DNA of 64,000 nucleotides from Marivivens aquimaris (GTDB lineage Bacteria > Pseudomonadota > Alphaproteobacteria > Rhodobacterales > Rhodobacteraceae): the NCBI RefSeq assembly GCF_015220045.1, contig NZ_JADBGB010000001.1:3093001-3157000 (forward strand), in the 5' to 3' direction. The notes under the pieces were generated by a model, which saw only the letters and a program-made list of their open reading frames with translations, was not told the origin of the DNA and made no database searches. Positions 9,546-19,214 of the stretch are shown here, piece after piece. Position numbers and translations under genes: made by a program. Each line of letters opens with the position of its first letter. Position 1 is the stretch's first letter.

Positions 9546-10108
9546 TGCTTGACACCGCTAACTACACCCCGCGTCTCAAAGAGGTCTACAAGTCGCAGAT
9601 CCGTGCCGCTCTCAAAGAAGAGTTCGGTTACAAGAACGACATGATGATCCCGCGTCTCGACAAGATCGTCCTGAACATCGGCTGTGGTGCTGAAGCTGTC
9701 CGTGACAGCAAGAAAGCCAAGTCCGCTGTTGAGGATCTGACCACTATCGCTGGTCAGAAGGCTGTATCGACGAAAGCTAAGAAGTCCATCGCTGGCTTCC
9801 GCGTTCGTGAAGACATGCCGCTCGGCGCAAAAGTCACCCTGCGTGGCGACCGTATGTACGAATTCCTTGATCGTCTGATCACCATCGCTATGCCCCGTAT
9901 CCGCGACTTCCGCGGCGTATCGGGCAAGTCGTTTGATGGTCGTGGCAACTACGCCACCGGTCTGAAGGAACACATCGTATTCCCGGAAATCAACTTTGAT
10001 AAAGTTGATGAAGTCTGGGGTATGGACATCGTCATCTGCACCACCGCGAACAACGACGCGGAAGCAAAGGCGCTGTTGAAGCACTTCAACATGCCTTTCA
10101 ACAGCTGA
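9545..10108 (+). CDS. rplE: 50S ribosomal protein L5
   Basis: L5 binds 5S rRNA and contacts the P-site tRNA. The 187-residue product has the typical [11 protein letters not shown] segment and the [20 protein letters not shown]-terminal part. The start overlaps the rplX stop by one base. Confidence 0.99.
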   Translation: MLDTANYTPRLKEVYKSQIRAALKEEFGYKNDMMIPRLDKIVLNIGCGAEAVRDSKKAKSAVEDLTTIAGQKAVSTKAKKSIAGFRVREDMPLGAKVTLRGDRMYEFLDRLITIAMPRIRDFRGVSGKSFDGRGNYATGLKEHIVFPEINFDKVDEVWGMDIVICTTANNDAEAKALLKHFNMPFNS

Positions 10109-10127
10109 TCGCGGGGAGATTAGAGTA

Positions 10128-10433
10128 ATGGCTAAAAAATCCATGGTCGAACGCGAGAAGAAGCGCGAACGCCTGGTAGCTAAATACGCTGCCAAGCGCG
10201 CTGAACTCAAAGAAATCGCGAACGATGAAACCAAGTCGATGGAAGAGCGCTTCAAGGCCCGCCTGAAGCTGGCAGAACTGCCGCGCAACAGCTCGCCCAC
10301 CCGTCTTCACAACCGTTGCCAGCTGACCGGTCGTCCGCACGCGTACTACCGCAAGCTCAAGATCAGCCGTATTAAGCTCCGTGAACTGGGCTCGAACGGC
10401 GAGATCCCGGGCATGGTCAAGTCGAGCTGGTAA
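10128..10433 (+). CDS. rpsN: 30S ribosomal protein S14 (long, zinc-free form)
   Basis: S14 is a 30S head protein. The 101-residue product is the longer C- form: the C-terminal part [20 protein letters not shown] keeps one Cys and lacks the zinc-binding Cys pairs of the short C+ form. That makes it independent of zinc supply. It follows a GGGGAGATTAGAG ribosome binding region, 19 bp after rplE. Confidence 0.98.
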   Translation: MAKKSMVEREKKRERLVAKYAAKRAELKEIANDETKSMEERFKARLKLAELPRNSSPTRLHNRCQLTGRPHAYYRKLKISRIKLRELGSNGEIPGMVKSSW

Positions 10434-10445
10434 GGAGGGTTAGAA

Positions 10446-10838
10446 ATGAACGATCCTATCGGTGATATGCTGACCCGTATCCGTAACGCCCAGATGCGTG
10501 GCAAGTCGACCGTGTCGACCCCCGCTTCGAAGCTGCGCGGTTGGGTTCTGGACGTGCTTGCGGACGAAGGTTACATCCGCGGCTACGAAAGCACCACTGA
10601 CGCCAAGGGCCACGCAGCTCTTGAAATCACCCTCAAGTACTTCGAAGGCACTCCTGTCATTCGCGAACTCAAGCGGGTCTCGAAGCCCGGTCGTCGCGTC
10701 TACATGAGCGTCAAGGACATCCCGTCGGTCCGTCAGGGCCTGGGCGTGTCGATTGTCTCCACCCCGAAGGGTGTGATGTCGGACGCAAACGCTCGCGCAG
10801 CCAACGTTGGCGGCGAAGTGCTTTGCACCGTCTTCTAA
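10446..10838 (+). CDS. rpsH: 30S ribosomal protein S8
   Basis: S8 binds the central domain of 16S rRNA and is the spc-operon repressor in E. coli. The 130-residue product starts [16 protein letters not shown] and has the C-terminal [20 protein letters not shown] signature. AAGGAGGG precedes the start and AAGGAGGGG for rplF follows the stop. Confidence 0.99.
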   Translation: MNDPIGDMLTRIRNAQMRGKSTVSTPASKLRGWVLDVLADEGYIRGYESTTDAKGHAALEITLKYFEGTPVIRELKRVSKPGRRVYMSVKDIPSVRQGLGVSIVSTPKGVMSDANARAANVGGEVLCTVF

Positions 10839-10848
10839 GGAGGGGCTG

Positions 10849-11382
10849 ATGTCACGTATTGGTAAAAAACCGGTCTCGCTTCCGAGCGGCGTAACCGCTT
10901 CGGTTTCGGGCCAGACCATCGAAGTTAAGGGTGCCAAAGGCTCCCGTTCCTTCACTGCTACCGATGATGTTACCATCGCTGTCGAAGATAACGCTGTTTC
11001 GGTTACCCCGCGTGGTAGCTCGAAGCGCGCTCGTCAGCAGTGGGGCATGACCCGCACCATGATCGAAAACCTGGTCACTGGCGTGACCGAGGGCTTCAAG
11101 AAAGAGCTTGAGATCACCGGTGTTGGTTACCGTGCTCAGATGCAGGGCAACACCCTGAAGCTGGCCCTCGGTTACTCGCACGACGTCGACTTCGAAGTTC
11201 CGGCTGGCGTAACCGTCACCGCTCCGAAGCAGACCGAGATCGTTGTGGAAGGTACTGACCAACAGCTGGTGGGGCAGGTTGCTGCCAACATCCGCGAGTG
11301 GCGTAAGCCGGAGCCCTATAAGGGCAAAGGTATCCGCTACAAGGGCGAGTACATCTTCCGCAAAGAAGGCAAGAAGAAGTAA
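10849..11382 (+). CDS. rplF: 50S ribosomal protein L6
   Basis: L6 lies near the factor-binding region of the 50S subunit. The 177-residue reading starts [15 protein letters not shown] after AAGGAGGGGCTG; an upstream in-frame start at 10807 would run back into rpsH and add residues absent from the family. Two L6 repeats are present, ending with the conserved [17 protein letters not shown]. Confidence 0.98.
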   Translation: MSRIGKKPVSLPSGVTASVSGQTIEVKGAKGSRSFTATDDVTIAVEDNAVSVTPRGSSKRARQQWGMTRTMIENLVTGVTEGFKKELEITGVGYRAQMQGNTLKLALGYSHDVDFEVPAGVTVTAPKQTEIVVEGTDQQLVGQVAANIREWRKPEPYKGKGIRYKGEYIFRKEGKKK

Positions 11383-11393
11383 GGAACGCGAAA

Positions 11394-11753
11394 ATGGCAA
11401 ACAGCAAAAGAACCCTGTTTCTGAAGCGCCGCCTGCGCGTCCGGAACAAACTTCGCGCCGTGAACGCTGGTCGCGTTCGCCTCTCGGTGCATCGTTCGAA
11501 CAAGAACATCAGCGTCCAGCTGATCGACGACGTCAAGGGTACTACCCTGGCGGCGGCCTCGACCCTCGAAAAGGATCTGGGCCTCGTCGGCAAGAACAAC
11601 ATCGAAGCTGCGGCCAAGGTTGGTCAGGTTATCGCAGAGCGTGCCAAGGCCGCTGGCGTAACCGAAGCCTACTTCGATCGTGGTGGCTTCCTGTTCCACG
11701 GCAAGGTGAAGGCTCTGGCCGACGCTGCGCGTGAAGCTGGTCTGAAGATCTAA
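11394..11753 (+). CDS. rplR: 50S ribosomal protein L18
   Basis: L18 binds 5S rRNA with L5. The 119-residue protein has the basic N-terminus ([17 protein letters not shown]), the conserved [18 protein letters not shown] and the C-terminal [25 protein letters not shown] segment. It is spaced 11 bp from rplF and 12 bp from rpsE. Confidence 0.99.
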   Translation: MANSKRTLFLKRRLRVRNKLRAVNAGRVRLSVHRSNKNISVQLIDDVKGTTLAAASTLEKDLGLVGKNNIEAAAKVGQVIAERAKAAGVTEAYFDRGGFLFHGKVKALADAAREAGLKI

Positions 11754-11765
11754 GGAGACGAGAAA

Positions 11766-12323
11766 ATGGCAGAACGTGAGAACCGCCGGGACCGTCGCGA
11801 ACGCGACGAAGCTCCGGAATTCGCCGATCGTCTCGTGGCGATCAACCGCGTCTCGAAGACTGTTAAGGGTGGTAAGCGCTTCGGCTTTGCTGCTCTGGTA
11901 GTCGTCGGCGACCAGAAAGGCCGTGTCGGCTTCGGCAAGGGCAAGGCCAAAGAAGTACCGGAAGCGATCCGCAAGGCTACTGAACAAGCCAAGCGCTCCA
12001 TGATCCGTGTGCCGCTGCGCGATGGTCGTACGCTGCACCACGACATGGAAGGTCGTCACGGTGCGGGCCGCGTCGTAATGCGTCAGGCTCCGGAAGGTAC
12101 CGGTATCATCGCCGGTGGTCCGATGCGTGCCGTGTTCGAAATGCTGGGCATCAAGGACGTTGTGTCCAAGTCGCTCGGTTCGCAGAACCCGTACAACATG
12201 ATCCGTGCTACCCTCGACGGTCTGAAGAAAGAAGCTTCGCCCCGTTCGGTAGCACAGCGTCGCGGCAAAAAGGTTGCAGACATCCTTCGTAAGGATGAAG
12301 CACCGGCCGAAGCTGAAGCGTAA
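11766..12323 (+). CDS. rpsE: 30S ribosomal protein S5
   Basis: S5 acts in decoding fidelity and mRNA entry. The 185-residue product carries a charged N-terminal extension ([18 protein letters not shown]), then the double-stranded-RNA-binding domain ([20 protein letters not shown]) and the C-terminal domain. AAGGAGACGAG precedes the start. Confidence 0.99.
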   Translation: MAERENRRDRRERDEAPEFADRLVAINRVSKTVKGGKRFGFAALVVVGDQKGRVGFGKGKAKEVPEAIRKATEQAKRSMIRVPLRDGRTLHHDMEGRHGAGRVVMRQAPEGTGIIAGGPMRAVFEMLGIKDVVSKSLGSQNPYNMIRATLDGLKKEASPRSVAQRRGKKVADILRKDEAPAEAEA

Positions 12324-12335
12324 GGAGACAGGACC

Positions 12336-12524
12336 ATGGCAAAAACCATCGTCGTCAAGCAGATCGGCTCGCCGATCCGTCGTCCCGACGTTCAGCGCCG
12401 TACGCTGATCGGTCTGGGCCTCAACAAGATGCACAAGACCCGTGAACTCGAAGATACCCCTTCGGTCCGCGGCATGGTCGAAAGCATCCCGCACCTCGTC
12501 GAGATCATCGAAGAGCGCGGCTAA
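12336..12524 (+). CDS. rpmD: 50S ribosomal protein L30
   Basis: L30 is a small non-essential-type 50S protein. The 62-residue product ([30 protein letters not shown]) has normal length. It is followed by a terminator and a non-ribosomal gene before rplO, whereas rpmD and rplO are adjacent in most bacteria. Confidence 0.98.
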   Translation: MAKTIVVKQIGSPIRRPDVQRRTLIGLGLNKMHKTRELEDTPSVRGMVESIPHLVEIIEERG

Positions 12525-12548
12525 GGCTTAGCCCACGTATCAATCCAG

Positions 12549-12578
12549 AAGGCCCTGCAGGAAACTGCGGGGCCTTTT
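12549..12578 (+). terminator. Terminator after rpmD
   Basis: A 12-bp stem with one G-U pair (12549-12560 with 12565-12576), a GAAA tetraloop and a short T tract end the rpmC-rpmD segment. Confidence 0.85.
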
Positions 12579-12619
12579 GCTATTGGGCTATTGCATGGCT
12601 GTATTGCTGCGCGTGCATT

Positions 12620-12634
12620 ATGCAGAATCTGCAT
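12620..12634. promoter_or_regulatory. Perfect palindrome upstream of DUF1127 gene
   Basis: ATGCAGA-A-TCTGCAT is a perfect 7+1+7 palindrome 124 bp before the DUF1127 start. It looks like a dimeric repressor or activator site. A second inverted pair, GCAGAC...GTCTGC, lies about 5-30 bp further on, and a 6-bp hairpin (12720-12725 with 12731-12736) sits before the ribosome binding site. The regulator is unknown. Confidence 0.35.
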
Positions 12635-12757
12635 GTCGGGCAGACCGAACTGTCCGTTGTCTGCGATAACGGTGGGGGCTACATCAGGGGCACCGAAGAC
12701 AAGAACACAGAAAACTGCACGGGACACACGGTCCCGACGATCAAAGGAAAATACCTC

Positions 12758-12976
12758 ATGGCATACGTTGCTAACGCTCCCCGCACTGCTTTCGCTCCGG
12801 CTCGTTTCGTCGCAACCGTCGCTGAAAACCTCTCGGTCTACCGCACCCGCCGCGCCGCTTTCAAGCGCACCCTGGCAGAGCTCGATAGCCTGAATGACCG
12901 CGAACTGTCCGATCTGGGTCTGACCCGCTTCATGATCGAAGACGTTGCTCGCGAAGCTGCCCGCCGCGCCGCATAA
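12758..12976 (+). CDS. DUF1127 small protein
   Basis: The 72-residue protein ends with a DUF1127 (YjiS-like) module: [20 protein letters not shown] followed by [16 protein letters not shown], with conserved L-x2-L-x4-L-x-D-IGL-type spacing. In alphaproteobacteria such Arg-rich proteins bind RNA or link small RNAs to stress and carbon metabolism (for example CcaF1 in Rhodobacter). The start is ATG 12758, 8 bases after AAAGGA; upstream in-frame starts give an implausible extension. It has its own terminator, so it is probably a separate transcript sitting between rpmD and rplO. Confidence 0.85.
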   Translation: MAYVANAPRTAFAPARFVATVAENLSVYRTRRAAFKRTLAELDSLNDRELSDLGLTRFMIEDVAREAARRAA

Positions 12977-13000
12977 AGCACTCCCCGCTCTATACGACCC

Positions 13001-13027
13001 AGCCCCGACGCTTGCGCCGGGGCTTTT
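13001..13027 (+). terminator. Terminator after DUF1127 gene
   Basis: A stem of 7 bp plus 3 bp across one A-C mismatch (13001-13024) is followed by TTTT. Confidence 0.8.
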
Positions 13028-13163
13028 GTATTTCTGGGGCCTTGCATTGCGGGGGAGGGGAATCTATACGCCTCCGGTGGCCTTGGAGCCTCAAGAATCA
13101 ATCTATGTAAGCCGTGTTTGCCCACTCCGTCGCTGGAGGGCAGTTCCGGCAAGGAGAAGCGAC

Positions 13164-13628
13164 ATGAAACTGCACGAACTTCGTGACAATGAAGGCGCAA
13201 CCAAAAAGCGTATGCGCGTTGGCCGTGGCCCCGGTTCCGGTAAAGGTAAAATGGGTGGCCGTGGTATCAAAGGTCAGAAATCCCGTTCGGGCGTAGCTAT
13301 CAAGGGCTACGAAGGCGGCCAGATGCCCCTCTACCAGCGTCTTCCGAAGCGCGGCTTCAACAAGCCGAACGCCAAGAAGTTCACTGCGATCAACGTTGGT
13401 CTGATCCAGAAGTCCATCGACGCCGGCAAGCTCGACGCTGCGAACATCACCGAAGACACCCTGATCGCTTCGGGTCTGGTACGTCGCAAGCTCGACGGCA
13501 TCCGCATCCTCGGCAAAGGTGAAATCACCTCCGCTGCAACCATCACTGTCACCGGCGCTTCGAAAGGTGCTGTTGAGGCAGTTGAAAAGGCCGGCGGCAA
13601 GCTCAACGTCGCTGCGGCGGCGGAATAA
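13164..13628 (+). CDS. rplO: 50S ribosomal protein L15
   Basis: L15 is a late-assembly 50S protein. The 154-residue product starts [22 protein letters not shown] and has the Gly-rich [17 protein letters not shown] segment and the [16 protein letters not shown] motif. The start is set by AAGGAG 7 bases upstream; the open frame extends back to 12945 only by chance. It is followed by a weak 6-bp hairpin (13638-13653) without a T tract, then the secY leader. Confidence 0.98.
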   Translation: MKLHELRDNEGATKKRMRVGRGPGSGKGKMGGRGIKGQKSRSGVAIKGYEGGQMPLYQRLPKRGFNKPNAKKFTAINVGLIQKSIDAGKLDAANITEDTLIASGLVRRKLDGIRILGKGEITSAATITVTGASKGAVEAVEKAGGKLNVAAAAE

Positions 13629-13678
13629 GGGTTGAGGGCGCCCTTCCGGGCGCTTAACTACCTTCCTAGTTTTCCTTT

Positions 13679-13708
13679 CGCCGCCGTCCGGGAAACCGGT
13701 CGGCGGCG
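13679..13708 (+). other. Long GC hairpin in the secY leader
   Basis: CGCCGCCG (13679-13686) pairs with 13701-13708 and, past a T-T mismatch, CCGG pairs with CCGG around a GAAA tetraloop. There is no T tract. It ends 24 bases before the secY start, so it could set mRNA stability or a processing point between rplO and secY. Confidence 0.6.
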
Positions 13709-13732
13709 TTATCGTTGAAAGAGATCCCATCC

Positions 13733-15094
13733 ATGGCTTCTGCAGCAGAGCAAATGGCGGCGAACCTCGACTGGTCGACCTTCGGAAAGGCCAAAGAGCT
13801 ACGCCAGCGCATTTTCTTCACGATCGGTCTGCTGATCGTCTACCGCCTCGGTACCTATATTCCGGTGCCCGGTATCGACATCGCAGCACTTTCGAACTTC
13901 TTTGAATCCCAGAACACCGGTATCGGCGGCATGCTCGCTATGTTCACCGGTGGCGCGCTGAGCCGTATGGGCATCTTCGCACTGGGTATCATGCCCTACA
14001 TTTCCGCCTCGATTATCGTCCAGCTGGTCGGCTCCATGTACGAGCCGTGGAAGCAGTTGAAGAAAGAGGGCGAACCGGGCCGCAAGAAGCTCAACCAATA
14101 CACCCGTTACGGCACTGTCGTGCTGGCCATGTTCCAGTCCTACGGTCTGGCTGTCGGCCTCGAAAGCGGCGGCATGGCTCATGATCCGGGCCTGTTCTTC
14201 ATCGTTTCGACCATGGTGACCATCGTTGGTGGTACCATGTTCCTGATGTGGCTCGGCGAACAGATCACCAGCCGCGGTATCGGCAACGGTATCTCGCTGA
14301 TCATCTTTGTCGGTATCGTTGCTGAACTTCCGGCCGCTGCTGCCCAGTTCCTGACGACCGCCCAGCAGACCTCCAACTGGGCACTGGTCCTCGGCGTGAT
14401 TGCGATGCTGGTTGTTGTGTTGGCATTCGTGGTCTTCATGGAGCGCTCGCTCCGCAAGATCCACATCCAGTACCCCCGCCAACAGCGCGGTATGAAGGTT
14501 TACGATGGCGGTTCTTCGCACCTACCGATCAAGGTAAACCCCGCTGGCGTGATCCCCGCGATTTTTGCTTCGGCTCTTCTGCTGCTGCCGACCACGATCG
14601 CGACCTTCACCCAGAACACCACGAACCCCGTACTGCTGTGGCTCACCGCCAACCTCGGCCCGGGTCAGTGGCTGTACCTTGTGTTCTTCACCTCGATGAT
14701 CGTCTTTTTCACGTACTTCTACACCAAGGAAGTCGCGTTCAAGACTGACGACGTTGCCGAGAACCTGAAGAACCAGAACGGCTTTGTTCCTGGTATCCGT
14801 CCTGGCAAGAATACTGCGAAGTACCTCGACTACGTTGTGACCCGCGTTCTTGTGCTCGGTTCTGGTTACCTTGCGCTAGTTTGTCTCATGCCGGAAATTA
14901 TCCGTAGCTTTACCGGCTTCACTTTCTATTTTGGCGGCACTTCGGTTCTGATTATTGTGTCTGTGGGGATGGATACGATTCAGCAGATCCAATCGCACCT
15001 GTTGGCCCACCAATACGAAGGGCTAATTGAGAAATCGCAACTGCGTGGTAAACGCAGCGCCAAGAAACGTAGCAGGGGACCCTCTCGTCGATGA
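13733..15094 (+). CDS. secY: Protein translocase subunit SecY
   Basis: SecY is the channel of the Sec translocon. The 453-residue protein has the expected ten transmembrane segments, the plug-proximal [10 protein letters not shown] segment in TM1/2 and the conserved [27 protein letters not shown] loop area. The start [14 protein letters not shown] matches relatives; an ATG at 13715 is an alternative that adds six residues. It overlaps adk by 4 bp (ATGA). Confidence 0.98.
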   Translation: MASAAEQMAANLDWSTFGKAKELRQRIFFTIGLLIVYRLGTYIPVPGIDIAALSNFFESQNTGIGGMLAMFTGGALSRMGIFALGIMPYISASIIVQLVGSMYEPWKQLKKEGEPGRKKLNQYTRYGTVVLAMFQSYGLAVGLESGGMAHDPGLFFIVSTMVTIVGGTMFLMWLGEQITSRGIGNGISLIIFVGIVAELPAAAAQFLTTAQQTSNWALVLGVIAMLVVVLAFVVFMERSLRKIHIQYPRQQRGMKVYDGGSSHLPIKVNPAGVIPAIFASALLLLPTTIATFTQNTTNPVLLWLTANLGPGQWLYLVFFTSMIVFFTYFYTKEVAFKTDDVAENLKNQNGFVPGIRPGKNTAKYLDYVVTRVLVLGSGYLALVCLMPEIIRSFTGFTFYFGGTSVLIIVSVGMDTIQQIQSHLLAHQYEGLIEKSQLRGKRSAKKRSRGPSRR

Positions 15095-15738
15095 ATATTA
15101 TCCTTCTCGGACCGCCGGGCGCGGGCAAAGGCACACAAGCTCGCAAGCTTGTTGAAGAACGCAACATGATCCAGCTGTCGACCGGCGACATGCTGCGGGA
15201 CGCTCGCACCAGCGGCACCGAGATGGGTAAGAAGGTTGCCGAAGTCATGGACTCCGGCAATCTGGTCACCGACGAAATCGTCATCGGTCTGATCCGCGAA
15301 AAGCTGGAATCGGGCGAAGCTGCCGGCGGCTATATCTTCGACGGCTTCCCGCGCACTCTGGCTCAGGCCGATGCGCTGGGTCAGCTGCTCGACGATCTGG
15401 GCGCCAAGCTGGACCGCGTCGTTGAAATGCAGGTCGATGATACCGCGCTCGTCGCTCGTATCACTGCCCGCTCGACCTGCGGCAACTGCGGCGAGGTCTA
15501 CAACGACCAGACCAAGCCGATCCCCGATGACGGCGTCTGCACCTCCTGCGGCGAGAAGGCCGAATTCAAGCGCCGCGCCGACGACAACGAAGACAGCCTC
15601 AAGACTCGCCTGCTGGCCTACTACAAGCAGACCAGCCCGCTGATCGGCTACTACTACGCCAAGGGCGACCTCGTTTCGATCGACGGTCTTGCCTCGATGG
15701 ACGAAGTCGCCGCCAGCATGAAGAACGCGCTCGCATAA
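15091..15738 (+). CDS. adk: Adenylate kinase, zinc-type LID
   Basis: Adenylate kinase converts ATP + AMP to 2 ADP in the cytosol. The 215-residue enzyme has the P-loop GPPGAGKGT (residues 8-16), the AMP-binding GFPRT (85-89) and a long-form LID with four Cys (130, 133, 150, 153) in CxxC...CxxC pairs, which bind zinc in relatives. Its start overlaps the secY stop, the usual secY-adk linkage of this operon. Confidence 0.98.
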   Translation: MNIILLGPPGAGKGTQARKLVEERNMIQLSTGDMLRDARTSGTEMGKKVAEVMDSGNLVTDEIVIGLIREKLESGEAAGGYIFDGFPRTLAQADALGQLLDDLGAKLDRVVEMQVDDTALVARITARSTCGNCGEVYNDQTKPIPDDGVCTSCGEKAEFKRRADDNEDSLKTRLLAYYKQTSPLIGYYYAKGDLVSIDGLASMDEVAASMKNALA

Positions 15739-15746
15739 GTGCAGGG

Positions 15747-15764
15747 TAGGGGCTTCGGCCCCTA
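15747..15764 (+). terminator. Hairpin after adk
   Basis: A perfect 7-bp stem with a UUCG loop (15747-15753 with 15758-15764) lies 8 bp after adk. The following sequence TATATCC is only weakly T-rich, so termination may be partial. A TTGACG (15780-15785) with a TACACA 17 bp on is a possible promoter for rpsM. Confidence 0.5.
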
Positions 15765-15962
15765 TATCCACTTTGCGGGTTGACGTGTTGGGAATACCCC
15801 AATACACAGCCCCATCCCAAAATGGGAATCATCCATGTTATGCGGGTCGCACCCGTAGACGCATGATCACCTCATTGACTGCGGCCCGTCGGTTATCGCC
15901 ACGGGCCTACGTTGTGAAAAAAGGTTCCGGAACTACGGAATCGCAACGAAAGGAAAGATAAC

Positions 15963-16331
15963 GTGGCACGTATCGCCGGCGTGAACCTCCCTACTGGTAA
16001 GCGGGTTCCTATCGCTCTCACCTACATCACTGGCGTCGGTCCTGCGACCGCCGAACAGATCTGCGAAGCCAACAACATCGACCGTACCCGTCGTGTTAAC
16101 GAACTCTCGGATTCCGAGATTCTGGCAATTCGCGAATACATCGACGCAAACCTCACCGTTGAAGGTGACCTGCGCCGTGAAGTCCAGATGAACATCAAGC
16201 GTCTGATGGACCTCGGCTGCTACCGTGGTCTGCGCCATCGTCGTAACCTGCCCGTTCGCGGTCAGCGTACCCACACCAACGCTCGCACCCGCAAAGGCCC
16301 CGCAAAGGCCATCGCTGGTAAGAAGAAGTAA
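15963..16331 (+). CDS. rpsM: 30S ribosomal protein S13
   Basis: S13 bridges the 30S head to the 50S subunit. The 122-residue product starts at GTG, preceded by GAAAGGAAAG, and reads [25 protein letters not shown]. The 224-bp leader after adk contains a 7-bp stem (15883-15889 with 15901-15907) and a TTCCG...CGGAA stem near 15930-15945, suggesting leader-mediated control as for alpha operons. Confidence 0.98.
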   Translation: MARIAGVNLPTGKRVPIALTYITGVGPATAEQICEANNIDRTRRVNELSDSEILAIREYIDANLTVEGDLRREVQMNIKRLMDLGCYRGLRHRRNLPVRGQRTHTNARTRKGPAKAIAGKKK

Positions 16332-16346
16332 GGGAGGGCATAGACA

Positions 16347-16739
16347 ATGGCTCGTGATACCCGTCGTGGTGGCAAGAAAAAGGTTTCCAAGAACATCGCC
16401 GCTGGCGTTGCTCATGTAAACTCCACCTTCAACAACACCAAGATCCTCATCTCGGACGTGCAGGGCAACGCCATTTCGTGGTCGTCGGCCGGCACCATGG
16501 GCTTCAAGGGCTCGCGTAAGTCGACCCCGTATGCCGCCCAGATGGCTGCTGAAGATGCAGGCCGCAAGGCTCAGGATCATGGCGTAAAGACTCTCGAAGT
16601 CGAAGTTCAGGGCCCGGGTTCGGGTCGTGAATCGGCACTCCGTGCTCTGGCTGCTGTTGGCTTCAACATCACGTCGATCCGTGACGTGACCCCGTTGGCT
16701 CACAACGGCTGCCGTCCGCCGAAGCGCCGCCGCGTCTAA
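16347..16739 (+). CDS. rpsK: 30S ribosomal protein S11
   Basis: S11 forms part of the platform near the mRNA exit. The 130-residue product has the conserved [21 protein letters not shown] core and the [19 protein letters not shown]-terminus. A strong hairpin follows before rpoA. Confidence 0.99.
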   Translation: MARDTRRGGKKKVSKNIAAGVAHVNSTFNNTKILISDVQGNAISWSSAGTMGFKGSRKSTPYAAQMAAEDAGRKAQDHGVKTLEVEVQGPGSGRESALRALAAVGFNITSIRDVTPLAHNGCRPPKRRRV

Positions 16740-16754
16740 TCGAAAGATTACCCG

Positions 16755-16783
16755 CTGGGGCTGTGGTTTTTCCACGGCCCCAG
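16755..16783 (+). terminator. Attenuator-like hairpin between rpsK and rpoA
   Basis: A 12-bp stem with one G-U pair (16755-16766 with 16772-16783) closes a TTTTT loop and is followed by TTCGTCATTT. With only a broken T tract it is likely a partial terminator or an RNA-processing hairpin that tunes rpoA relative to ribosomal protein output. Confidence 0.55.
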
Positions 16784-16849
16784 TTCGTCATTTCAACCTC
16801 GGGCGTCTGCCTTTTAGGACATGGAAGGTAGACAAGTATGGAGGGACGC

Positions 16850-17866
16850 ATGATCCACAAAAATTGGGCGGAACTGATCAAGCCGACCCAGCTCGATGTC
16901 AAACCGGGCAATGACCCGCAGCGCCAGGCAACTGTCGTCGCAGAACCGCTGGAACGCGGCTTCGGTCTTACCCTTGGCAACGCGCTGCGTCGTATTCTGC
17001 TTTCGTCGCTTCAGGGCGCCGCAATTACCGCCGTTCACATTGACAACGTCCTGCACGAGTTCTCCTCGGTTTCGGGCGTTCGTGAAGACGTCACCGACAT
17101 CGTGCTGAACCTCAAGGGCGTTTCGCTCAAGATGGAAGTCGAAGGTCCGAAGCGTCTCACCGTTCAGGCCAAAGGCCCGGGCGTTGTAACTGCTGCTGAC
17201 ATCTCGGAATCGGCTGGTATCGAGGTCCTGAACAAGGATCACGTGATCTGCCACCTCGACGATGGCGCCGACCTGTACATGGAACTGACCGTCAACACCG
17301 GTAAGGGCTATGTTTCGGCTGACAAGAACAAGCCGGAAGACGCTCCGATCGGCCTCATCGCCATCGACGCGATCTACTCGCCGGTCAAGAAAGTTTCGTA
17401 CGACGTTCAGCCGACCCGCGAAGGTCAGGTTCTGGACTACGACAAGCTGACCATGAAAGTCGAAACCGACGGTTCGATCACTCCGGAAGATGCTGTTGCT
17501 TTCGCTGCACGTATCCTTCAGGACCAGCTGTCGATCTTCGTCAACTTCGACGAGCCGGAATCGGCACAGGCTGGCGGCGACGACGACGGTCTCGAGTTCA
17601 ACCCGCTTCTGCTCAAGAAAGTGGACGAACTGGAACTGTCCGTACGTTCGGCCAACTGCCTCAAGAACGACAACATCGTCTACATCGGTGATCTCATCCA
17701 GAAGACCGAAGCAGAGATGCTGCGCACGCCGAACTTCGGCCGCAAGTCGCTCAACGAGATCAAAGAAGTTCTGTCGGGCATGGGCCTGCACCTCGGTATG
17801 GATGTCGAGGACTGGCCGCCGGACAACATCGAAGAACTCGCTAAGAAATACGAAGACCAGTTCTAA
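16850..17866 (+). CDS. rpoA: RNA polymerase alpha subunit
   Basis: Alpha forms the assembly platform of RNA polymerase and contacts UP elements and activators. The 338-residue product has the N-terminal dimerisation domain ([19 protein letters not shown]) and a C-terminal domain with the helix-hairpin-helix segment [16 protein letters not shown]. The start is ATG 16850 because GGAGG sits 6 bases upstream; an ATG at 16838 lacks a binding site. A 9-bp GAAA hairpin (17875-17896) without a T tract follows. Confidence 0.98.
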   Translation: MIHKNWAELIKPTQLDVKPGNDPQRQATVVAEPLERGFGLTLGNALRRILLSSLQGAAITAVHIDNVLHEFSSVSGVREDVTDIVLNLKGVSLKMEVEGPKRLTVQAKGPGVVTAADISESAGIEVLNKDHVICHLDDGADLYMELTVNTGKGYVSADKNKPEDAPIGLIAIDAIYSPVKKVSYDVQPTREGQVLDYDKLTMKVETDGSITPEDAVAFAARILQDQLSIFVNFDEPESAQAGGDDDGLEFNPLLLKKVDELELSVRSANCLKNDNIVYIGDLIQKTEAEMLRTPNFGRKSLNEIKEVLSGMGLHLGMDVEDWPPDNIEELAKKYEDQF

Positions 17867-17980
17867 GGTCTTCCGGTGGGGCGGAAACGCCCCGCCAACA
17901 CCCCGGGCAATAATGCCCCAAGGAGAGTGGCCAACACGCATAGGCCACCGGACAAAGCATAAAACGCTAGGAGATACAAA

Positions 17981-18400
17981 ATGCGTCACGCTCGCGGTTA
18001 CCGCCGTCTCAACCGTACCCACGAACACCGTAAAGCTCTGCTTTCGAACATGAGCGGCTCGCTCATCGAGCACGAGCAGATCAAGACCACTTTGCCGAAG
18101 GCCAAGGAACTGAAGCGCGTCATCGACAAGCTGATCACCCTCGGCAAGCGCGGCGACATCCACGCCCGCCGTCAGGCTGCTGCGATGCTCAAGCAGGACA
18201 AAGACGTTGCCAAGCTCTTCGAAGTTCTCGGCCCGCGTTACAAGGACCGCAACGGCGGTTACTCGCGCGTTCTGAAAGCCGGCTTCCGTTACGGCGACAT
18301 GGCTCCGATGGCGATCATCGAACTGGTTGATCGTGATCCGGCTGCTAAGGGCGCTGCTGACAAGGCCCGTCTCGAAGCCGAAATGGCCGACGACGAATAA
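17981..18400 (+). CDS. rplQ: 50S ribosomal protein L17
   Basis: L17 sits near the tunnel exit. The 139-residue product begins [20 protein letters not shown] and has the conserved [18 protein letters not shown] segment. It closes the alpha operon and is followed by a strong terminator. Confidence 0.99.
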   Translation: MRHARGYRRLNRTHEHRKALLSNMSGSLIEHEQIKTTLPKAKELKRVIDKLITLGKRGDIHARRQAAAMLKQDKDVAKLFEVLGPRYKDRNGGYSRVLKAGFRYGDMAPMAIIELVDRDPAAKGAADKARLEAEMADDE

Positions 18401-18430
18401 GAATTCCGATCCTTCTTGGATCAAAGAGAA

Positions 18431-18462
18431 GCCCCGCTCGCACGCCGCGAGCGGGGCTTTTT
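18431..18462 (+). terminator. Terminator after rplQ
   Basis: An 11-bp perfect GC-rich stem (18431-18441 with 18447-18457) and a T tract end the whole ribosomal cluster. Confidence 0.92.
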
Positions 18463-18548
18463 CTATGCGTAAAACACATCGCATCCTAAAGTTGATCGCA
18501 ATACACTTTAAAGTTGACTAAATTTTAAAACAGTTGCCATATAGGTGT

Positions 18549-19160
18549 ATGACCTTGGCGATTGAAACCGCTAACTACTCGGACAGGCTCGATAAAATCG
18601 CGCCTCACGGCTACTTTTACGGATTGCATATCCGGGCCGCGACGCCGCTGTTTTCGGCGCAGACGTTCCCAAGGGCATGGATGGATCACTATGTCGAGGA
18701 GGCCTATGCGCTCCGTGATCCGATCATTGCTTGGGGGCTTGATCGGGTTGGAACTGCCAGATGGAGCGAAATAACCATTCCGGACCCGTTCGATATTCTC
18801 GGACAGGCTCGCGCATACGGGATGAACTACGGATTGGCCGTATCTTGCGGTACGCTGAAATCCAGAACGATCGCGACTGCCACGCGACCGGATCGCGAAT
18901 TCACAGAATGTGAAATTGCCGAATTTGCGCATGTCATCGAAGCGATGCATGCCGACTTTTGCCCCCCGCTGTCCTTGACGGACGCACAATCACAAGCCCT
19001 GCGGCGGATCGCCGAGGGGGATCGTCACGCGGCAGCCGCCGCAAAGCTGGGTATCTCAGAAAGCGCCTTCAAGGCGCGCCTATCGGTCGCCCGTTCGAGC
19101 TTGCACGCCCGGACAACGGTAGAGGCTATCCATAAAGCAAGGAGCTACCGTCTGCTTTGA
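18549..19160 (+). CDS. LuxR-family autoinducer-binding regulator
   Basis: The 203-residue protein has an N-terminal autoinducer-binding domain with the invariant-type residues W44, Y48, D57-P58 and W72, and a C-terminal LuxR helix-turn-helix (about residues 142-203: LTDAQSQALRRIAEGD, then LGISESAFKARL). It should bind an acyl-homoserine lactone made by the adjacent synthase and regulate target promoters. ATG 18549 is chosen over TTG 18534. The N-terminus is short for the family. The upstream 90 bp is AT-rich, unlike its surroundings, and has two TAAAGTTGA copies. Neighbour spacing to luxI is 54 bp. Confidence 0.88.
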   Translation: MTLAIETANYSDRLDKIAPHGYFYGLHIRAATPLFSAQTFPRAWMDHYVEEAYALRDPIIAWGLDRVGTARWSEITIPDPFDILGQARAYGMNYGLAVSCGTLKSRTIATATRPDREFTECEIAEFAHVIEAMHADFCPPLSLTDAQSQALRRIAEGDRHAAAAAKLGISESAFKARLSVARSSLHARTTVEAIHKARSYRLL

Positions 19161-19214
19161 CGTCCTTTTCGGCCCGGCGCGGGGGAATGACCCTAATTCC
19201 GCTGGAGGCTACAC

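Noticed and set aside
19161..19214. lux box before luxI
   Set aside because: Only a 5-bp inverted pair GGAAT/ATTCC is present, well short of an 18-20 bp lux-type palindrome.
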